From: Methylobacterium haplocladii | GTDB taxonomy: Bacteria > Pseudomonadota > Alphaproteobacteria > Rhizobiales > Beijerinckiaceae | NCBI RefSeq assembly: GCF_007992175.1 | Contig: NZ_BJZT01000022.1 | Coordinates: forward strand, 1 to 41,481 | DNA length: 41,481 nucleotides | Reading direction: 5' to 3' | Part shown: one piece after another, positions 24,350-33,214 of the stretch | Position numbering within the stretch: the first letter of the stretch is position 1 | How the letters are laid out: the number at the start of each line of letters is the position of its first letter | Program-made: the position numbers and the translations under genes | Notes under the pieces: model-generated | What the model was told of the DNA's origin: nothing | Database searches by the model: none | Seen by the model: the letters and a program-made list of their open reading frames with translations, nothing else

Positions 24350-24850
24350 TTACGGAGCGATCGCGTCGGCGGCCGGAGCATCGCCGGCCGTCCGGGCCTC
24401 GGCGCGCGCCCGGCCGATCGCTGTCTCGTCGAGGCCGAGCAGCTTGCCGAGCCGCCATACCAGCGCCTCCTCGAACTCGTGGACCTCGCCATCGGCACCG
24501 GCAACCGACCAGGCCATTGTCAGGATTCGCTCCCGCTCCGCGCTGCCGCCCTCGCGACCGATCAGCTCGACGAGGCTCGACATGTCGCGAGTCTCCGCAT
24601 CGAATGCAGCGGCGCGGGCAATGAGCTCGTTGGCTTCCGTTTCGGTCGCCGCGTAGCGGGAGCACACGAGGCGGGTCAGGCGCTCGGACTCGGCCGGGTC
24701 GAGCACGCCGTCGGCGCGGGCGACATGGACGAGCAGGGCGGTCGCGGCGAGATGCTCGTCGCCCTCTGCGTTTCCGCTCGCCTCGGGCGCAGGCCGCCCG
24801 GAGCCGAAGGCCGCCGAGGCGTATGAGATCAGTCGTGCGAACAGCGCCAT
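24350..24850 (-). CDS. TerB-like tellurite-resistance-family protein
   Basis: This encodes a 166-residue protein with a TerB/DUF533-like helical domain from about residue 30 to 150. The two acidic metal-site-like motifs are visible: VARADGVLDPAESERL and, about 70 residues later, VAGADGEVHEFEEALVWRLGKLLGL. The first 30 residues are short, Ser/Ala/Gly rich and weakly hydrophobic. Despite the family name most single TerB genes have no shown role in tellurite resistance. A calcium-binding or stress-related function is only a possibility. It lies just upstream of the lrgA-lrgB pair on the same strand. No other ter genes are present. Confidence 0.87.
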   Translation of the reverse strand: MALFARLISYASAAFGSGRPAPEASGNAEGDEHLAATALLVHVARADGVLDPAESERLTRLVCSRYAATETEANELIARAAAFDAETRDMSSLVELIGREGGSAERERILTMAWSVAGADGEVHEFEEALVWRLGKLLGLDETAIGRARAEARTAGDAPAADAIAP

Positions 24851-24980
24851 GGTGGCCCGGGAGGCGTGAGGTGCGCCACCCTTGGGTGCACCCTCGGCCC
24901 CGTCAAGCGACGAGCCGGGCGCGGCTGCCTCAAGGGGTAAGATGGCGGGCGGCCGTGGCCCGCCTGCATCTCATCGCTCC

Positions 24981-26414
24981 TCAGCGCCCGTAGATGTCCT
25001 CGACGCGGATGATGTCGTCCTCGCCCGTGTAGCTTCCGACCTGGACTTCGATCAGCTCGAGGGGGATCTTGCCGGGGTTGGTGAGGCGGTGCATCGAGCC
25101 GATCGGCAGGTAGACCGCCTCGTTCTCGTGCACGAGGATGATCTGCTCGTTGAGCGTGACCTCGGCCGTGCCCTTGACCACGACCCAGTGCTCGGCCCGG
25201 TGGAAGTGCTTCTGCAGCGAGAGCCGGCCGCCCGGCGTGACCATGATGCGCTTCACCTGGAAGCGCTCGCCGATATCGATGCGCTGGTACCAGCCCCACG
25301 GCCGGTACATCCGCCGATGGGCGTCGGCCTCCGGATGCGCCTTCTTGCGAAGCGCGGTGACGAGTTCCTTGACCTCGCCGGAGCGTGATTTCGAGGCGAC
25401 GAGCACGGCATCGGGCGTGGCAACGACGACGACGTCGTCGAGGCCGACCACCGTGGTCAGGCCTTCGCCCTCACTGTGGATGAGGCTGTTCGAGGTGCCG
25501 ACGAGCTCGACCCGGCCGCGCACGGCGTTGCCCTGTGCGTCGTGGTCGAGCACCTGCCAGACGGCGTCCCAGGTGCCGACGTCGGACCAGGGGAACGAGA
25601 CCGGCAGCACGCCGGCGCGCTCGGTGCGCTCCATGACGGCGTAGTCGATCGAGGTCTTCGGCGCCTGGGCGAAGGCGGCGGCGTCGAGGCGCACGAAATC
25701 GAGATCGGTGGTGGCGGCCTCGAACGCCGCGCGCGCGGCGGCGAGGACCTCCGGCACGTAGGCTTCGAGCTCGGCCAGCATGATGTCGGCGCGAAACAGG
25801 AAGTAGCCCGAGTTCCAAAGGGCGCCCTCGGCGATCAGCCGCTCGGCGCCGGCCGTGTCCGGCTTCTCGACGAAGCGCTCGACGGCATGAAGCCCGGGCA
25901 GCCCCTCGAGGGCCGGGCCGGGGCGGACATAGCCGTAGTCGCTCGCGGCTCGGGTGGGCTCGATACCGAGCGTCATGATGTGCCCGTCTCGTGCGCCCGA
26001 CGCAGCGATACGAGCGGCGGCGGCGAAGGCCGGAGGATCGCCGATGACGTGGTCGGCGGCGAGGATGAGGACGACTGCCTCGGGGTCGCGTCGGGCCGCG
26101 GTGAGGGCGGCGACGGCGACGGCGGCGGCCGAATCCTGCCGGCTCGGCTCCAGCACGATGTCGGCGGGGACCTCGGCCTCCAGCAGTTGCTCGGCGACGA
26201 TGAAGCGGGCGTCGGACGAGGCGATGACGATGGGCTTGGCGAAGACCGCCGCATCGGTCACTCGCCGCGCCGTCGCCTGGAAAGTCGAGGCGTTTTCGTC
26301 CACCAGTCGCGAAAACTGCTTCGGCATGCTCTCGCGCGAGGCTGGCCATAGCCGCGTGCCGGAGCCGCCGCACAAGATCACCGGGAGGATGAGGTCTCGG
26401 TTGGGCTCCGACAT
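24981..26414 (-). CDS. Mannose-1-phosphate guanylyltransferase / mannose-6-phosphate isomerase
   Basis: This encodes a 477-residue bifunctional cytosolic enzyme of the ManC/XanB/AlgA type. It makes GDP-mannose from mannose-1-phosphate and interconverts mannose-6-phosphate and fructose-6-phosphate. The nucleotidyltransferase domain carries GGSGTRLWPASRE and PKQF near the start, then VERFVEKPD and FPWSDVGTWDA. The C-terminal cupin domain has YRPWGWY, LSLQKHFHRAEHW with the metal ligands, and PIGSMHRLTNPG. ATG at 26414 has GGGAG about twelve bases upstream. GDP-mannose feeds exopolysaccharide, LPS or capsule, but no other polysaccharide gene is next to it here. Confidence 0.95.
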   Translation of the reverse strand: MSEPNRDLILPVILCGGSGTRLWPASRESMPKQFSRLVDENASTFQATARRVTDAAVFAKPIVIASSDARFIVAEQLLEAEVPADIVLEPSRQDSAAAVAVAALTAARRDPEAVVLILAADHVIGDPPAFAAAARIAASGARDGHIMTLGIEPTRAASDYGYVRPGPALEGLPGLHAVERFVEKPDTAGAERLIAEGALWNSGYFLFRADIMLAELEAYVPEVLAAARAAFEAATTDLDFVRLDAAAFAQAPKTSIDYAVMERTERAGVLPVSFPWSDVGTWDAVWQVLDHDAQGNAVRGRVELVGTSNSLIHSEGEGLTTVVGLDDVVVVATPDAVLVASKSRSGEVKELVTALRKKAHPEADAHRRMYRPWGWYQRIDIGERFQVKRIMVTPGGRLSLQKHFHRAEHWVVVKGTAEVTLNEQIILVHENEAVYLPIGSMHRLTNPGKIPLELIEVQVGSYTGEDDIIRVEDIYGR

Positions 26415-26613
26415 TCCAAAACCACTCCCGTCAGCGTTGCCGATACGCCGATGCACACGCGGAGCACCGATCGCACCGCACCATTACCGAAGGATCGCCG
26501 GAAACTCCAACCGCTCCCAACCTTGTCCCGGGCCGCCGAACTCCGGTCGGCGTCGTCGCCTTGCCGACACCCTCCGGACCGTCGTCGTGCTGCGGCGCCC
26601 CGGTGCGATCGCG

Positions 26614-28779
26614 CTACTCCGCCGCCTGCCGCTCGACGTAGCCCAACCGATGGTTCAGCTCGCTCATCAGCTTCACCGCGGCCTCGGCGATCACCGTTCC
26701 CGGCGGAAAGATCGCCGAGGCGCCGGCCTCATAGAGCGCGTCGTAATCCGCCGGCGGGATCACGCCGCCGATGACGATCATCACGTCCTCGCGGCCCTGC
26801 TCGGTCAGCGCGGCCTTCAGCTCCGGCACGAGCGTCAGGTGGCCGGCGGCCAGCGAGGAGACGCCGATGATGTGGACGTCGTTCTCCACCGCCTGCCGCG
26901 CCGCCTCGTCCGGCGTCGCGAAAAGCGGCCCGATATCGACGTCGAAGCCGAGATCGGCGAAGGCCGAGGCGATCACCTTCTGGCCGCGATCGTGCCCGTC
27001 CTGGCCCATCTTGGCGACGAGAATGCGCGGGCGGCGCCCATCCGCCTCCTCGAACGCCTCGACGAGCAGCCTGACCTCTTCCACCGCCGGCGACATGCCG
27101 CCCACCTCCCGCTTGTAGACACCCGAGATCGAGCGGATCTCGGCGCGGTGACGGCCCCAGGCCTTCTCCAGCGCCTCCGAAATCTCGCCGACCGTGGCCT
27201 TCGCCCGCGCCGCGTTCACCGCGAGTGCGAGCAGGTTCTCGTCCGTGTCGACGGCCTTGGTCAGGGCGGCGAGCGCCGCGTCGACATCGGCCTGGTTGCG
27301 CTCGGCGCGCAGGCGCTTGAGCTTGTCGATTTGCAACGTGCGCACGTTCTTGTTGTCGACGCGCAGAAGCTCGATCTTCATCTCGTCGTCGGGCTTGTAC
27401 TTGTTGATGCCGACGATGGTCTGGCGGCCGGAATCGATGCGGGCCTGGGCGCGTGCCGCCGCTTCCTCGATCCGGAGCTTCGGCACGCCGGCCTCGATGG
27501 CCTTGGCCATGCCGCCGAGTTCCTCGACCTCCTTGATATGCTCCCAAGCGCGCTTGGCGATGTCGGCGGTGAGGCGCTCGACGTAGTAGGAGCCGCCCCA
27601 AGGGTCGATGATCCGGGTGGTGCCGCTCTCCTGTTGCAGGAAGAGCTGGGTGTTGCGCGCGATGCGGGCGGAAAAATCCGTCGGCAGGGCCAGCGCCTCG
27701 TCGAGCGCGTTGGTGTGCAGCGACTGCGTGCCGCCCTGCGTCGCCGCCATAGCCTCGATCGCGGTGCGGGTGACGTTGTTGAACACGTCCTGTGCGGTCA
27801 GCGACCATCCGCTCGTCTGCGAATGCGTGCGCAGCGGCAGCGACTTGTCGGTCTTCGGGTCGAACTGCTTGACGAGCTTCGCCCAGATCAGGCGCGCGGC
27901 CCGCATCTTGGCGATCTCCATGAAGAAGTTCGTCGAGATCGCCCAGAAGAACGACAGGCGCGGCGCGAACTGGTCGATCGTCAGGCCCGCCGCGAGCCCG
28001 GCCTTGATGTATTCGACGCCGTCGGCGAGCGTGTAGGCGAGTTCGAGATCGTTCGTCGCCCCGGCTTCCTGCATGTGGTAGCCGGAAATCGAGATCGAAT
28101 TGAACTTCGGCATATTTTTGGACGTATAGCCGAAAATATCCGAAATGATCCGCATCGATCCCTTGGGGGGATAGATGTAGGTGTTGCGGACCATGAACTC
28201 CTTGAGGATATCGTTCTGGATCGTGCCGGCGAGTTTTTCGGGCGGTACGCCCTGCTCCTCGGCGGCGACGATGTAGAGGGCGAGAATCGGCAGCACCGCG
28301 CCGTTCATCGTCATCGACACGGTCATCTCTTCGAGCGGAATGCCCGAGAAGAGCGTGCGCATGTCGTAGATCGAGTCGATCGCCACGCCCGCCATGCCGA
28401 CGTCGCCCGAGACGCGCGGGTGGTCGGAATCGTAACCGCGGTGGGTGGCGAGATCGAAGGCGACCGAAAGGCCCTTTTGGCCCGCCGCGAGGTTGCGCCG
28501 GTAGAAGGCGTTCGAATCCTCGGCCGTGGAGAAGCCGGCATATTGCCGGATGGTCCAGGGCTGGGTGACGTACATCGCCGGATAGGGGCCGCGCAGATAC
28601 GGCGCGATGCCGGGATAGGAGTCGACACCCTCCAGCCCTTCGCGGTCCTCGGGGCCGTAAAAGCCCTTCACCGGTATGCCCTCGGGGGTCATCCACGGCT
28701 CGCCCATGGGCGGCGGCGGGGCCGGAATCGCCTCGGCCGCGTAGGAGAGGGTGGTGAAATCGGGAACGCGGGACGTCAT
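26614..28779 (-). CDS. mcmA: Methylmalonyl-CoA mutase large subunit
   Basis: This encodes a 721-residue adenosylcobalamin enzyme interconverting methylmalonyl-CoA and succinyl-CoA. In methylotrophs this connects the ethylmalonyl-CoA pathway and propionyl-CoA to the TCA cycle. The TIM-barrel domain has [44 protein letters not shown] and [10 protein letters not shown]. The Arg in MVRN and the His in GYHM are the substrate-contact residues of true methylmalonyl mutases, which argues against ethylmalonyl- or isobutyryl-CoA mutase. The C-terminal cobalamin domain has GQDGHDRG, the DxHxxG motif. ATG at 28779 gives MTSRVPDF; an upstream in-frame start would add 34 unlikely residues. No small subunit or chaperone gene is adjacent. 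Confidence 0.97.
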   Translation of the reverse strand: MTSRVPDFTTLSYAAEAIPAPPPPMGEPWMTPEGIPVKGFYGPEDREGLEGVDSYPGIAPYLRGPYPAMYVTQPWTIRQYAGFSTAEDSNAFYRRNLAAGQKGLSVAFDLATHRGYDSDHPRVSGDVGMAGVAIDSIYDMRTLFSGIPLEEMTVSMTMNGAVLPILALYIVAAEEQGVPPEKLAGTIQNDILKEFMVRNTYIYPPKGSMRIISDIFGYTSKNMPKFNSISISGYHMQEAGATNDLELAYTLADGVEYIKAGLAAGLTIDQFAPRLSFFWAISTNFFMEIAKMRAARLIWAKLVKQFDPKTDKSLPLRTHSQTSGWSLTAQDVFNNVTRTAIEAMAATQGGTQSLHTNALDEALALPTDFSARIARNTQLFLQQESGTTRIIDPWGGSYYVERLTADIAKRAWEHIKEVEELGGMAKAIEAGVPKLRIEEAAARAQARIDSGRQTIVGINKYKPDDEMKIELLRVDNKNVRTLQIDKLKRLRAERNQADVDAALAALTKAVDTDENLLALAVNAARAKATVGEISEALEKAWGRHRAEIRSISGVYKREVGGMSPAVEEVRLLVEAFEEADGRRPRILVAKMGQDGHDRGQKVIASAFADLGFDVDIGPLFATPDEAARQAVENDVHIIGVSSLAAGHLTLVPELKAALTEQGREDVMIVIGGVIPPADYDALYEAGASAIFPPGTVIAEAAVKLMSELNHRLGYVERQAAE

Positions 28780-28846
28780 GGCGCTTGGGTTCTCGGGGCG
28801 TGCGGCCTTTTCGCCATTATAGGGACAGTCGGGGTGCCCGCTACTC

Positions 28847-29296
28847 CTAACGCGCGACCCCCACGTTCGGTGGCTGCGCAACGGCGTTGGCGACGAGCCA
28901 TGTCTTGCGTTGCTCGATCAGACGATCGAGGCGGGCGCGCCGCGATTCCTTGCGCTCGCAATCGCCGGGGCAATCGCAGCTCGGCGCGCTCCCGGAACTG
29001 CTGTCGAGGATCGACAGGATCGCGAAGCCGAGGATGACCGCGGCGAAGGCGTAGAGCGGCCAGGCGAAGCCGAGGCCGACGATCACGGCGAGGCCGATCT
29101 TGAGCACCACCGAGCCGGCGATCTTGAGCTTCAGCATGGTCGCCAGGGCGCCGCCGGCGCCGACGAAGCCGCGCAGAGCCCGCAGGATCGCGATCCGAAA
29201 TCTTTTGCGGGCCGCGAGGGCTTCGAGCCGGACGAGTTCGCGCTCGACCCGGAGCACTCCCGGGTCGCGTGGGTCCCGCGTCGTCGATGGCAGCAT
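28847..29296 (-). CDS. Small membrane protein of unknown function
   Basis: This encodes a 149-residue protein. A charged helical N-terminus ([18 protein letters not shown]) precedes a Gly/Ala-rich amphipathic stretch and two membrane spans ([18 protein letters not shown] and [19 protein letters not shown]). A cysteine cluster follows directly ([15 protein letters not shown]), then a basic helix ([14 protein letters not shown]). Three closely spaced cysteines after the second span could bind metal, but no family is recognised. The ATG at 29296 follows GGGAGGGGG at a workable distance, which decides it over an upstream TTG. It lies 67 bases upstream of mcmA on the same strand and might share its promoter. 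Confidence 0.72.
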   Translation of the reverse strand: MLPSTTRDPRDPGVLRVERELVRLEALAARKRFRIAILRALRGFVGAGGALATMLKLKIAGSVVLKIGLAVIVGLGFAWPLYAFAAVILGFAILSILDSSSGSAPSCDCPGDCERKESRRARLDRLIEQRKTWLVANAVAQPPNVGVAR

Positions 29297-29438
29297 CGGT
29301 CTTCGTCCCCCTCCCAATCATCGGCGCCTTGTTGCCCGAGGGCGACCTTGGCGTCCGTGCGCCAGCGAACGCGCCGCCTTCGTCGCCCAGCTTCGGTCGC
29401 TTTCAAGGTGGCGGACGGCGTGCCGGAGGAAAGCTCGC

Positions 29439-30395
29439 ATGAGATGGCGTCGCGGACCGAATCCCGAGCAGGACAGCGCGGCGCGGTTCTGGCCGCCGCT
29501 CGCGCGCTTCATCACGGCGGAAGCGGCGCTCGGCGCCCGCGTCGCCGCGCGGGGGCGGACGGCTGCCTTCGCCTACGAGTTCCTGCGCTTCGGCGTGAAG
29601 CAGGGATGGGCCTGCCTGTTCGGCGGCCTGATCTGCGCGCTCCTGATCGGCACCCACCTGTTCTACCCGGCCAATGCCTGGCTCGGCCGCTACGACTTTC
29701 TCACCCTGTCGGCCGTGGCGATCCAGGTCGCGCTCCTCGCCCTGCGCATGGAGACCTGGGAGGAGGCGAAGGTCATTGCGCTCTACCACGTGGTCGGCAC
29801 GGCGATGGAAATCTTCAAGACCGGTGTCGGCTCGTGGATCTATCCGGGTGAGAGCCTGCTGCGGATCGCAGGCGTGCCGTTGTTCACGGGCTTCATGTAC
29901 GCGAGCATCGGCTCCTACATCGCCCGCGTCTGGCGGCTGTTCGATTTCCGGTTCACGCGGCATCCGCCTCTGGCGTTCACGCTTCCGCTCGCCCTGGCGA
30001 TCTACCTGAACTTCTTCGGGCACCATTACGGGCCGGACCTGCGGCTGGTGCTGTTCGCCGCGACCGCCGTGCTGTTCGGGCGGACGACCGTGCATTTCAA
30101 GGTCTGGCACGTCCACCGCGCGATGCCGCTGCTCCTGGGCTTCGGCCTCGTCGCGCTGTTCATCTGGTTCGCCGAGAACATCGGCACGGCCACGCGCGTC
30201 TGGGTCTATCCGAACCAGACCGCCGGCTGGTCCATGGTGTCGACCGCCAAGCTCGGTTCGTGGTTCCTGCTGATGATCGTCTCGTACGTGCTCGTCACGC
30301 TCGTGAGCCGGCCTCAGCGCTATTCGGCCGAGGCACCGGCAGGCCGGTTCGCGGATGGGCCGGTGCCGGCGGGCACCAGCCTCGGCCGGACATGA
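29439..30395 (+). CDS. DUF817 family membrane protein
   Basis: This encodes a 318-residue polytopic membrane protein of the DUF817 family (COG3739). After an N-terminal amphipathic region it has about eight hydrophobic spans. Conserved blocks are FLRFGVKQGWACLFGG, LYHVVGTAMEIFKTGVGSW, PLFTGFMYASIGSYIAR, FGHHYGPDLR and WFAENIGTATRVWVYPNQ (each within 20 residues). The several His, Glu and Trp residues in the spans are typical of the family, whose function is not known. ATG at 29439 has GGAGGA eight bases upstream. It is divergent from the small membrane protein. A hairpin about 95 bases after the stop may end transcription. Confidence 0.9.
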   Translation: MRWRRGPNPEQDSAARFWPPLARFITAEAALGARVAARGRTAAFAYEFLRFGVKQGWACLFGGLICALLIGTHLFYPANAWLGRYDFLTLSAVAIQVALLALRMETWEEAKVIALYHVVGTAMEIFKTGVGSWIYPGESLLRIAGVPLFTGFMYASIGSYIARVWRLFDFRFTRHPPLAFTLPLALAIYLNFFGHHYGPDLRLVLFAATAVLFGRTTVHFKVWHVHRAMPLLLGFGLVALFIWFAENIGTATRVWVYPNQTAGWSMVSTAKLGSWFLLMIVSYVLVTLVSRPQRYSAEAPAGRFADGPVPAGTSLGRT

Positions 30396-30488
30396 CTTCG
30401 CAGGTTCATAAGGAGAGGGGGCTCGAAATCCGTCGAGCCATCCGCCGTCCCGGCGACGGCGCAGGCCTTGGTCGGCCCGCGGTCAGGG

Positions 30489-30511
30489 GGCGCGCCACGA
30501 ATAGGCGCGCC
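30489..30511. terminator. GGCGCGCC hairpin, possible bidirectional terminator
   Basis: Two copies of the 8-base palindrome GGCGCGCC (30489-30496 and 30504-30511) flank a 7-base loop, giving a perfect GC stem between the convergent DUF817 gene and the small minus-strand gene. The T run after it is interrupted (TTATGTTT), so termination strength is uncertain. Confidence 0.5.
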
Positions 30512-30527
30512 GGCACTGTGTTATGTT

Positions 30528-30743
30528 TCAGTTGAGGTAGGTGCGGATCCAGTTCGGGGAGAGGATCTCGCCCTCTTCCGTGATGATCCAGGGCTGCTTC
30601 GCCGGATCGGTCAGAGCGCCTGCGGCGGCTTCGAGTGCCTCGCGCAGCGTATCGTAGCGCTCGGGCTGGGCGAGCGGCGACGCGGCAGGCAGCGTGCGCC
30701 AGATCGTCAGGTCGGCCGGACGTTCGAGAGCCTCGGTTTCCAT
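30528..30743 (-). CDS. Small hypothetical protein, 71 residues
   Basis: This encodes a 71-residue acidic cytosolic protein: METEALERP, then LTIWRTLPAASPLAQPERYDTLREALEAA (two helices), and a C-terminal strand pair PWIITEEGEILSPNWIRTYL. The ATG at 30743 has GAGGA about ten bases upstream, better than the in-frame upstream codons. The ordered helix-then-hairpin pattern and codon usage support a real gene. I do not recognise the family. It is convergent with DUF817 and its promoter must lie in the 30744-31189 gap. Confidence 0.68.
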   Translation of the reverse strand: METEALERPADLTIWRTLPAASPLAQPERYDTLREALEAAAGALTDPAKQPWIITEEGEILSPNWIRTYLN

Positions 30744-31189
30744 GTCGTGGTCTTCCTCGTGAACCCTGTACGCGGTCGGTTCGTCGACGGGGCTGAGATC
30801 AGCGACCAGCCGACGGGATGCATATGTCAGCACGATTGGGAGCATCTGTTGGCGTCTTTGCGATCAATTCGGGCAATTGTTTCCCGATCGTCACCTTGTC
30901 GACGCAGTTCCCTGCCGCGATTGACAAATACTGAAGAACTGGCGTCGTGCGTTACGCCTTGGATGCTCGGCACTTGCGATGCGATAACTGTGGGATCGAA
31001 GTGTAAGCAATTCGTTAGCTCGGCACTCACTCTACCGCAGTGCGGTGACGCACCTGCTCAGCTTGTGGACGGCTGTGGGTTTTTCGCGACGTCGGCGCGT
31101 TGACGGGACCGCGCCACGGTCCCACGTCAGGCGGCACCCGCACGGGCAGCTCTGCCGACGACGCCGTCGTCCCTGCTCGCGGCTTCGGG
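30744..31189. other. Intergenic region with lower GC content
   Basis: This 446-base gap lies between a small minus-strand gene and the HtrA-like gene. The part from about 30830 to 31030 is visibly richer in A and T than the surroundings. It holds no convincing open frame, inverted repeat or RNA gene. It must contain the promoters of both divergent genes. A TTGACA at 30921 lacks a recognisable -10 partner. Candidate frames across it are antisense or lack homology. Confidence 0.5.
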
Positions 31190-32347
31190 ATGTGTCCGGT
31201 GCCTGATCGTTTCGTGCGGATCGCCCTGGGGATCACCCTCGGGCTGCTGATCGCCCTGGTGGCGCAGCCCTACATCATGGCCTTCCTCTACGCGGCCGAT
31301 CAGCCCCGGGCCGTGACGGCGCGCGGCGACCTCTCGGCCTCGGAGACGACGACCGTCGACCTGTTCGCCCGGGCCTCGCCCTCCGTCGTCCACGTCTTCG
31401 CGCAGTCGGCTGCGCAGGGGCGTGCCCTGCTCGACCCCGAGATGGACGAGGGCGAGGGCGGCGGCCAGCAGGGCGGCAGCGGCACGCAGACCGGCACCGG
31501 CTTCGTCTGGGATACCGGCGGCCACGTCGTCACCAACAACCACGTCGTGCAGGGCGCGACGGACAAGGGCGGCTCGATTTCGGTGCGGCTGTCCTCCGGC
31601 GAGGTGGTTTCGGCGAGCATCGTCGGCACCGCTCCGAACTACGATCTCGCGGTACTGCGGCTCGGGCGCGTCGCCCGGCAGCCGCCGCCGCTCGCCGTCG
31701 GCACGTCTGCGGACCTCAAGGTGGGGCAGGCGGCCTTCGCCATCGGCAACCCGTTCGGCCTCGACCACACCCTCACCACCGGGGTGATCAGCGCCCTGCA
31801 GCGCCGGCTGCCGACGCAGGAGGGCCGCGAGTTGGCGGGCGTCATCCAGACCGACGCGGCGATCAATCCCGGCAATTCGGGTGGGCCGCTGCTCGACTCC
31901 GCCGGCCGGTTGATCGGCGTCAACACCGCGATCTTCTCGCCCTCGGGCGCCAGCGCCGGCATCGGCTTCGCCGTTCCGGTGGATGTGGTGAACCGCGTCG
32001 TGCCGGAGCTGATCCGCAACGGCCGTATGCGCAATCCCGGCATCGGCATCATCGCCGGCCAGGAGGCCACCGCCGCCCGCCTCGGCATCGACGGCGTCGT
32101 GGTGCTGCGGGTGCTGCCCGGATCGCCGGCGGCCAATGCCGGCCTGCGCGGCGTCGATCCGCAATCCGGCGAGATCGGCGACATCGTCGTCGGCGTGAAC
32201 GACAAACGCGTCCACCGCCTCGCCGACCTCACCGCCGCCGTCGAGGCGGCCGGCATGGACAAGGCCGTGACCCTCCAGGTCGAGCGCGACGGCCGGATCC
32301 GGCAGATCCGCGTGACCACGGCGGATGTGGCGCAGACGCGGTTGTAG
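31190..32347 (+). CDS. HtrA/DegP-like S1C serine protease
   Basis: This encodes a 385-residue envelope protease with one N-terminal membrane anchor (IALGITLGLLIALVAQPYIMAFL), a trypsin-like domain and a single PDZ domain. The triad is His in VVTNNHVVQG, Asp in PNYDLAVLRL and Ser in NPGNSGGPLL. The LTTGVISALQR loop and GIGFAVPVDVV are typical. A Gly/Gln/Asp insertion (residues about 82-95) precedes the first catalytic strand. The PDZ (about 280-380) has VVLRVLPGSPAANAGL and GDIVVGVND. A single PDZ makes it DegS/HhoB-like rather than DegP-like. Start taken at ATG 31190; a TTG at 31100 is less likely. The J-domain gene starts 46 bases downstream. Confidence 0.93.
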   Translation: MCPVPDRFVRIALGITLGLLIALVAQPYIMAFLYAADQPRAVTARGDLSASETTTVDLFARASPSVVHVFAQSAAQGRALLDPEMDEGEGGGQQGGSGTQTGTGFVWDTGGHVVTNNHVVQGATDKGGSISVRLSSGEVVSASIVGTAPNYDLAVLRLGRVARQPPPLAVGTSADLKVGQAAFAIGNPFGLDHTLTTGVISALQRRLPTQEGRELAGVIQTDAAINPGNSGGPLLDSAGRLIGVNTAIFSPSGASAGIGFAVPVDVVNRVVPELIRNGRMRNPGIGIIAGQEATAARLGIDGVVVLRVLPGSPAANAGLRGVDPQSGEIGDIVVGVNDKRVHRLADLTAAVEAAGMDKAVTLQVERDGRIRQIRVTTADVAQTRL

Positions 32348-32393
32348 CTCGATCAGCCTTTACGCGCGAACCTAACCGGCCGATCACGGCAGC

Positions 32394-33083
32394 ATGCTTC
32401 TCGCCCTCGGTCTCCTCGCTCTCGTCGGATTGTGGTGGCTCGGCCGCAGCGGCGGCCGGCTGCCGGCCGGACTGAGTCCAAGGCGGATCGGCAGCTACGC
32501 CGCCTTCGCCGTGGCGGCATTGCTGGCGTTGCGCGGCGTTCTGCTGCCAGCGCTTCTGCTCGCCGGCGCCGGTCTCTGGCTGCTGGAGGGAGGGGAGGGG
32601 GTCTCGAAGCGGCTCGCCGGCCTCGTCGCGAAGCTGAAGCCGAACCGCGCTCCGAAGCGCACGGCCACCATCGAGTTCGAGCCTGCCTCCGGTGACGGCA
32701 CGGTGCTGGCCGGGCCCCATACCGGCGAGCGCCTGTCGGCGGTTCCGCGCGGCGATCTCGTCGCGCTCCACACCCTCTGCCGCAGTGCCGACCTCGATGG
32801 GGCCCGGCTGCTAGAGGCGTATCTGGACCGCCGGCACGCCGGCTGGCGTGTAGACGCTGAGCGCGATCCTCACCCGGGGGCGGGCCGTGCGCTTGACCCA
32901 GGGGCGATGACGCAGAAGGAGGCCTATGAGATCCTGGGGCTTGAGAGCGGGGCGTCCCTGGAGCAGGTCCGCACGGCCCACCGGGCGCTGATGAAGCGGC
33001 TGCATCCCGACCAGGGGGGCACCGCCGAGTTTGCCGCGCGTATCAACGCGGCTCGGGACAGGCTGACGAACCGACATCGCTGA
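32394..33083 (+). CDS. Membrane-anchored J-domain (DnaJ-like) protein
   Basis: This encodes a 229-residue protein with two N-terminal hydrophobic segments (MLLALGLLALVGLWWLG and YAAFAVAALLALRGVLLPALLLAG). A central TerB-like/helical linker follows (LVALHTLCRSADLDGARLLEAYLDRR), and a C-terminal J domain at about 172-229. The J domain has EAYEILGL, HRALMKRLHPDQGG with the essential HPD, and a short final helix. This is the architecture of the alphaproteobacterial relatives of mitochondrial Pam18/TIM14, presumed DnaK co-chaperones at the membrane. Probably co-transcribed with the protease. A hairpin follows at 33125. Confidence 0.9.
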   Translation: MLLALGLLALVGLWWLGRSGGRLPAGLSPRRIGSYAAFAVAALLALRGVLLPALLLAGAGLWLLEGGEGVSKRLAGLVAKLKPNRAPKRTATIEFEPASGDGTVLAGPHTGERLSAVPRGDLVALHTLCRSADLDGARLLEAYLDRRHAGWRVDAERDPHPGAGRALDPGAMTQKEAYEILGLESGASLEQVRTAHRALMKRLHPDQGGTAEFAARINAARDRLTNRHR

Positions 33084-33124
33084 AACTCCACGCGCGTTGT
33101 CAGAAGGGACTGATGACGAACCGC

Positions 33125-33143
33125 CGGCCCGATACGCGGGCCG
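33125..33143 (+). terminator. Hairpin after the J-domain gene
   Basis: CGGCCCG (33125-33131) and CGGGCCG (33137-33143) form a perfect 7-bp GC stem with a 5-base loop, 42 bases after the stop. There is no following T run, so this may be a weak or factor-assisted terminator. Confidence 0.45.
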
Positions 33144-33163
33144 ACGGGCAGATCAGAAGTGTC

Positions 33164-33208
33164 GCATGATGTTATCGAAAAACCGGCTTCCACTTTCCCG
33201 CATCATGC
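33164..33208. repeat. Dispersed GCATGATG...CATCATGC palindromic repeat
   Basis: A 45-base element is bounded by GCATGATG (33164-33171) and CATCATGC (33201-33208). The interior TTATCGAAAAACCGG and CTTCCACTTTCCC half-sites are also partly complementary. The layout (GCATGAT, TTTTCCGAAAACCGG, CCCACTTTTCGG, ATCATGC) matches a very common intergenic repeat of Hyphomicrobiales. It lies between the convergent J-domain and carboxypeptidase genes. Confidence 0.75.
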
Positions 33209-33214
33209 ACGGCG

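Noticed and set aside
28780..28850. Cobalamin riboswitch upstream of mcmA
   Set aside because: The leader is under 70 bases before the next gene and lacks the B12-box; the enzyme uses cobalamin but nothing indicates riboswitch control.
25954..29037. Long plus-strand open frame across the mannose-1-phosphate guanylyltransferase and mcmA genes
   Set aside because: It runs antisense to two firmly identified enzymes and has Arg/Asp/His-rich composition without any recognisable motif.
30921..30949. TTGACA as a -35 box for the HtrA-like gene
   Set aside because: No acceptable -10 hexamer lies 16-18 bases downstream, and it is more than 260 bases from the start codon.
30468..31103. Plus-strand open frame of 211 codons across the 30528 gene and the following gap
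   Set aside because: It begins without a ribosome site, is antisense to the small minus-strand gene, and then enters the AT-rich gap with cysteine-rich nonsense-like sequence.
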